Below are positions 31,024-33,252 of a stretch of 33,252 bases of DNA, in pieces. The translations under genes were made by a program, and so were the position numbers. The DNA comes from Streptomyces triticisoli (lineage in GTDB: Bacteria > Actinomycetota > Actinomycetes > Streptomycetales > Streptomycetaceae): positions 1-33,252 of the forward strand of contig NZ_QFDQ01000142.1 of assembly GCF_003270085.1 (NCBI RefSeq), written 5' to 3'. The notes under the pieces are model-generated. The model had not been told where the DNA came from, made no database searches, and saw only the letters and a list, made by a program, of their open reading frames with translations. Position 1 is the first letter of the stretch. The number at the start of each line of letters is the position of its first letter.

Positions 31024-31686
31024 TCATGCCGGGCTCCCCTCCCGGGCCGCCGGGGTCGCCGGTTCCGCTTCCGCCCCGCACACGACCGTCAGGTGGGTCT
31101 CGGGGGGCCGTGCGAGCGTGTTGCTCACCGTGCAGTGGGAGACCACGGCGCGCAGGGCGGGAAGACGGTCCTCGGGCAGGGCCGGGGCCCGGACGGTGAG
31201 GGAGATCTCGGACACCCGGGCCGGGCGGTCGTCGGCCATGCGGAAGCGTCCCTGGACGCGCAGTCCTTCGCGGCTGACGCCGTGCCGGTCGAGGAAGCGT
31301 CCCGCGTAGTGGGCCGCACAGGCGGCCACGGACGACACGAACAGCTCCACGGGTGTGGGTGCGGTGTCCCTGCCTCCGTCGGAGCGCGGCTGGTCGACGG
31401 TGAGGACGTGGTCGCGGACCCGGATCTCGTAGGCGTCACCGGCGACCGGGACCACCTCGACATGTCCGGGCCCGCCGTCGGGGGCGGACTCCACCGCCGC
31501 CGCCTGGAAGAGCAGCAGGGCCGCCAGGCTCCTGGCTTCCTCGGGCGTCATCGACGCCCACAGCTCGCCCTTGTCCTCGGGCGTGCAGGAGGTCTCCAGG
31601 ACGACCCGTCCCATGGAGGCCGGCAGTCCCCGGGGTGCGAAGCGGGTGACGTTGATGCTGCGGCCGCAGCGGGTCTCGATGTTCAT
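31024..31686 (-). CDS. OsmC-family protein with N-terminal extension
   Basis: A 220-residue protein. Residues about 85-210 are an OsmC domain with the two redox cysteines (C123 in SSVAACAAHYAGRF and C185 in VVSHCTVSNTLARP), which reduce organic hydroperoxides. Residues 1-80 are an extra module (RFAPRGLPASMGRVVLETSC, TPEEARSLAALLLFQAAAVE) that lacks a known function and is found fused or adjacent to OsmC proteins of actinobacteria. The start at 31686 has GGGAGG upstream. It is the first gene of the OsmC-ATPase-TrkA-TrkA operon. A long leader (31687-31992) contains G/C-rich dyads. Confidence 0.88.
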   Translation of the reverse strand: MNIETRCGRSINVTRFAPRGLPASMGRVVLETSCTPEDKGELWASMTPEEARSLAALLLFQAAAVESAPDGGPGHVEVVPVAGDAYEIRVRDHVLTVDQPRSDGGRDTAPTPVELFVSSVAACAAHYAGRFLDRHGVSREGLRVQGRFRMADDRPARVSEISLTVRAPALPEDRLPALRAVVSHCTVSNTLARPPETHLTVVCGAEAEPATPAAREGSPA

Positions 31687-31992
31687 GTCGGCTTCCTCCC
31701 TGCGCTCGTCCCAACGGGTGACGCACTCGTCCGCGGCGGTTCCGCGTCGAGGCCGGCGCCGCCGTGGGCGAAGCCGGGACGAGGACGGACCGCCACCACA
31801 CCCGGGATCTCCTCGAAGGCTCCGGACGGCGATGGGCCGTCCTCTGCTCCTCCAGTCGACTGCCGTCGCCGCTGCGGCGTCTCGGGCCGAACAGTCCACA
31901 CCGGGCCCCGAAGGTCCCTCGGCCCTCCAGTACCCGCTCAGCACCCGCTCAGCCGAAGATCACCGGTAGCCGCCCCGACCGGCTGCCCGCCC
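31687..31992. promoter_or_regulatory. Promoter region of the OsmC operon
   Basis: No gene is recognised in this 306-nt gap. At 31903-31918 GGGCC-N6-GTCCC is a relaxed DosR-like dyad, and at 31884-31897 GGGCC-GAAC-AGTCC is a weaker 5-4-5 half-match. Both are about 200 nt upstream of the OsmC start, farther than the other boxes. Confidence 0.4.
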
Positions 31993-32886
31993 TCACCGGT
32001 CGGCCGCCGTGATGCGGCGTCCCGTCAGGCGGGTGGGAGACACCTTCACCCAGAGTGTGCGCGCGCCGCCCGCCCACGGCCCGGAGTGGGCCCGGTTCTC
32101 CAGCCGGCGGACCGCCTCCGGGTCGTCGACGGTCTCGGCGCGCCCGACCGCGAGCACGCTCCATCCCCGGCTCATCGCCTCGTCGACGTGGTCGGCCTCG
32201 AAGGCGACCTCGTCGCCGACGGCCCCGGCGAGGGCCGAGCCGGGCGCGGTGCGGAAGAAGACGGCCTCGTCCACCACCTCGTAGTTGACCGGGAGCACGG
32301 CGGGTCCTTCCCGGGTGGTCAACGCGATGCGCCCCACCCCGTGCGTGGACAGCAGCGCCCGGCACTCGTCCTGGCTCAGGTCCGTCAACCGCGGGTGAAG
32401 CAGCGCCTGCCCCTGTCCCGGCGGCAGTTCCTGGTCGCCGCCGCGCAGCGCGACGAGTGTGGTGCCCAGCGCGTCGGCCAGACGCAGGACGGTCGCGATG
32501 CCCGGCTCCGACGGGCGCTGTTCGAGGTAGGCGAGGTACTGCGGCGACATCCGGGCACGGCCGGCCGTCTCCTCCAGGCCGAGTCCCCGGCGCAGGCGGG
32601 CCGCCGCCAGACGCCGTCCGAAGTCTCCCGGCTGCCCCGCCGCGGGGGCGGCGGGTTCGGCGGGGGCCGTCCCCCCGGCCGGGGCCCGTTCGTGTCCCAG
32701 GTGGTGGACGTGCGCGTCCGGCCCGGGGAAGACCAGCGTGACCTCGCCGGTGTCCGACCAGCGCACGTCGTACGGGGGTGTTCCGTCGCCGTGGTGCAGG
32801 CCGACGATCTCGCCGTCACGCCGGGGGACGCCGGTGACCGGGCTTTCGACGACCAGACGGTCGCCCAGCTGAGCGTGCATGGTCAT
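31993..32886 (-). CDS. DUF1918-HTH-PNPOx three-domain fusion
   Basis: A 297-residue protein with three modules. Residues 3-62 are a DUF1918 small beta domain (MHAQLGDRLVVESPVTGVPR, PYDVRWSDTGEVTLVFPGPD). Residues about 88-147 are an XRE-type HTH (FGRRLAAARLRRGLGLEETA, RMSPQYLAYLEQRPSEPGIA). Residues about 165-290 are a PNPOx-like flavin split barrel (CRALLSTHGVGRIALTTREG, AVLPVNYEVVDEAVFFRTAP, EVAFEADHVDEAMSRGWSVL). The combination suggests a DNA-binding protein whose activity is read out by a bound flavin or nucleotide. The start at 32886 has AGAAGG upstream; an in-frame ATG at 32880 is possible. A DosR-like box lies 57 nt upstream. Confidence 0.88.
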   Translation of the reverse strand: MTMHAQLGDRLVVESPVTGVPRRDGEIVGLHHGDGTPPYDVRWSDTGEVTLVFPGPDAHVHHLGHERAPAGGTAPAEPAAPAAGQPGDFGRRLAAARLRRGLGLEETAGRARMSPQYLAYLEQRPSEPGIATVLRLADALGTTLVALRGGDQELPPGQGQALLHPRLTDLSQDECRALLSTHGVGRIALTTREGPAVLPVNYEVVDEAVFFRTAPGSALAGAVGDEVAFEADHVDEAMSRGWSVLAVGRAETVDDPEAVRRLENRAHSGPWAGGARTLWVKVSPTRLTGRRITAADR

Positions 32887-32942
32887 GCCTTCTCTCAGGG
32901 ATTCCGCTCCCAGGATCGCCCCGGTCCGTCCCCCGCACCAAC

Positions 32943-32956
32943 GGGATCGAGGTCCC
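32943..32956. promoter_or_regulatory. DosR-like box
   Basis: GGGAT-CGAG-GTCCC, within the palindrome CGGGATCGAGGTCCCG (32942-32957), is the window's closest match to the mycobacterial GGGAC-N4-GTCCC form. It is 57 nt upstream of the DUF1918-HTH-PNPOx start codon and 76 nt downstream of the kinase stop. Confidence 0.6.
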
Positions 32957-33031
32957 GCCCGGCAGGGGCGTACGGCGTGGATTCCCCCGCGACGGCCCCG
33001 GCCCCGCGGGAAGGCACCCGCTCGGAGCCGG

Positions 33032-33252
33032 TCAGCTCCCGGGCGGGTTCTGCGCGTCGCTCACCGGCGCCTGCCAGACCAGTCTGGTGCCGCCGCCCTC
33101 GGGCGTGGTGAGCTCCAGGTCACCGCCCAGTCTCCGGGCCCGCTCGGCCATGTTGGCCAGGCCGCTGCAGCGGCCCCCGGGCGGGATGCCCACGCCGTTG
33201 TCGGTGACCACGACGCGTACCGTCCTGCCGTCGGTGTCCAGCACCACCTCGG
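33032..33252 (-). CDS. Histidine kinase C-terminus (DevS/GAF-type), partial
   Basis: The last 73 codons of a kinase whose 5' part is beyond the right edge. They encode the end of a HATPase_c domain of the NarL-partner (HisKA_3) type: VVVTDNGVGIPPGG (G1 box), CSGLANMAERARRLGGDLEL (the GLxNMxERA motif) and TTPEGGGTRLVWQAPV. DevS/DosS- and OsdK-like GAF sensor kinases have this ending (GxGLxNMAxRAxxLGG), but the sensor domains cannot be seen. Together with the DosR-like boxes, it could be the sensor of the local regulon. No response regulator gene is visible here. Confidence 0.88.
   Translation of the reverse strand, partial: EVVLDTDGRTVRVVVTDNGVGIPPGGRCSGLANMAERARRLGGDLELTTPEGGGTRLVWQAPVSDAQNPPGS

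Noticed and set aside
1..33252. CRISPR array or restriction/phage-defence module
   Set aside because: No regularly spaced repeats with unique spacers and no cas, methylase, helicase or toxin-antitoxin genes were recognised.

Overview
The window is very GC-rich, uses G/C at third codon positions, and carries families typical of Streptomyces: DUF1876, SHOCT, MmyB-type XRE regulators, actinobacterial PfkA, panD and many universal stress proteins (USPs). I read it as Streptomyces or a close relative, from an accessory or chromosome-arm type of region. No rRNA, tRNA or CRISPR was seen.

Left part (1-6.8 kb). A cut-off Pro-rich gene, a remnant of an Asp/Glu racemase, a CBS-BON protein, and two broken genes meeting head-on (a sulfide:quinone reductase-like gene and a USP-like gene). 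These are followed by a tightly overlapped operon (USP-like, 41-aa membrane peptide, 47-aa ORF, TerC, USP-like) that diverges from a small winged-helix regulator with a near-perfect palindromic operator at its start. A second USP-like gene and a PNPOx-fold flavoprotein follow.

Middle part (6.9-17.6 kb) is a genome scrapyard. A three-gene mobile unit (tyrosine recombinase, small HTH protein, Zn-finger recombinase-like protein; Tn554-like layout) follows a truncated gene. Next come a truncated persulfide-dioxygenase-like MBL gene, an intact racemase, a GNAT and panD, then remnants of IS110 (two), IS256, IS3 and a phage/ICE-type integrase. Among these lie an intact SnoaL-like gene, an MmyB-type regulator and a 4-TM membrane protein. 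The leader of panD occurs three times, twice without a working panD.

Right part (17.6-33.25 kb) is a stress/dormancy island, mostly intact. It holds a P1B-type ATPase fused to hemerythrin, a DUF1876 protein, a SHOCT membrane protein, a USP pseudogene, a phosphofructokinase with a PPi-type active site, a tandem USP, class I FBP aldolase, a second CBS-BON protein and a single-domain USP. It continues with an operon of OsmC, a PEGLP-type cation ATPase and two TrkA-type NAD-binding proteins, then a DUF1918-HTH-PNPOx fusion. The C-terminus of a DevS-like histidine kinase runs off the right edge.

Working together: four 14-bp inverted repeats with 5-4-5 spacing (GGGCC-N4-G(G/T)CCC or close) sit upstream of CBS-BON, USP and DUF1918-type genes, three of them 87-91 nt upstream of the start codon. 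They match the architecture of the mycobacterial DosR/DevR box (GGGAC-N4-GTCCC). With the kinase at the edge, this suggests a DevRS/OsdRK-type hypoxia and dormancy regulon: USPs, adenylate-sensing CBS proteins, PPi-linked glycolysis, ion ATPases and redox proteins. The response regulator is not in this window.
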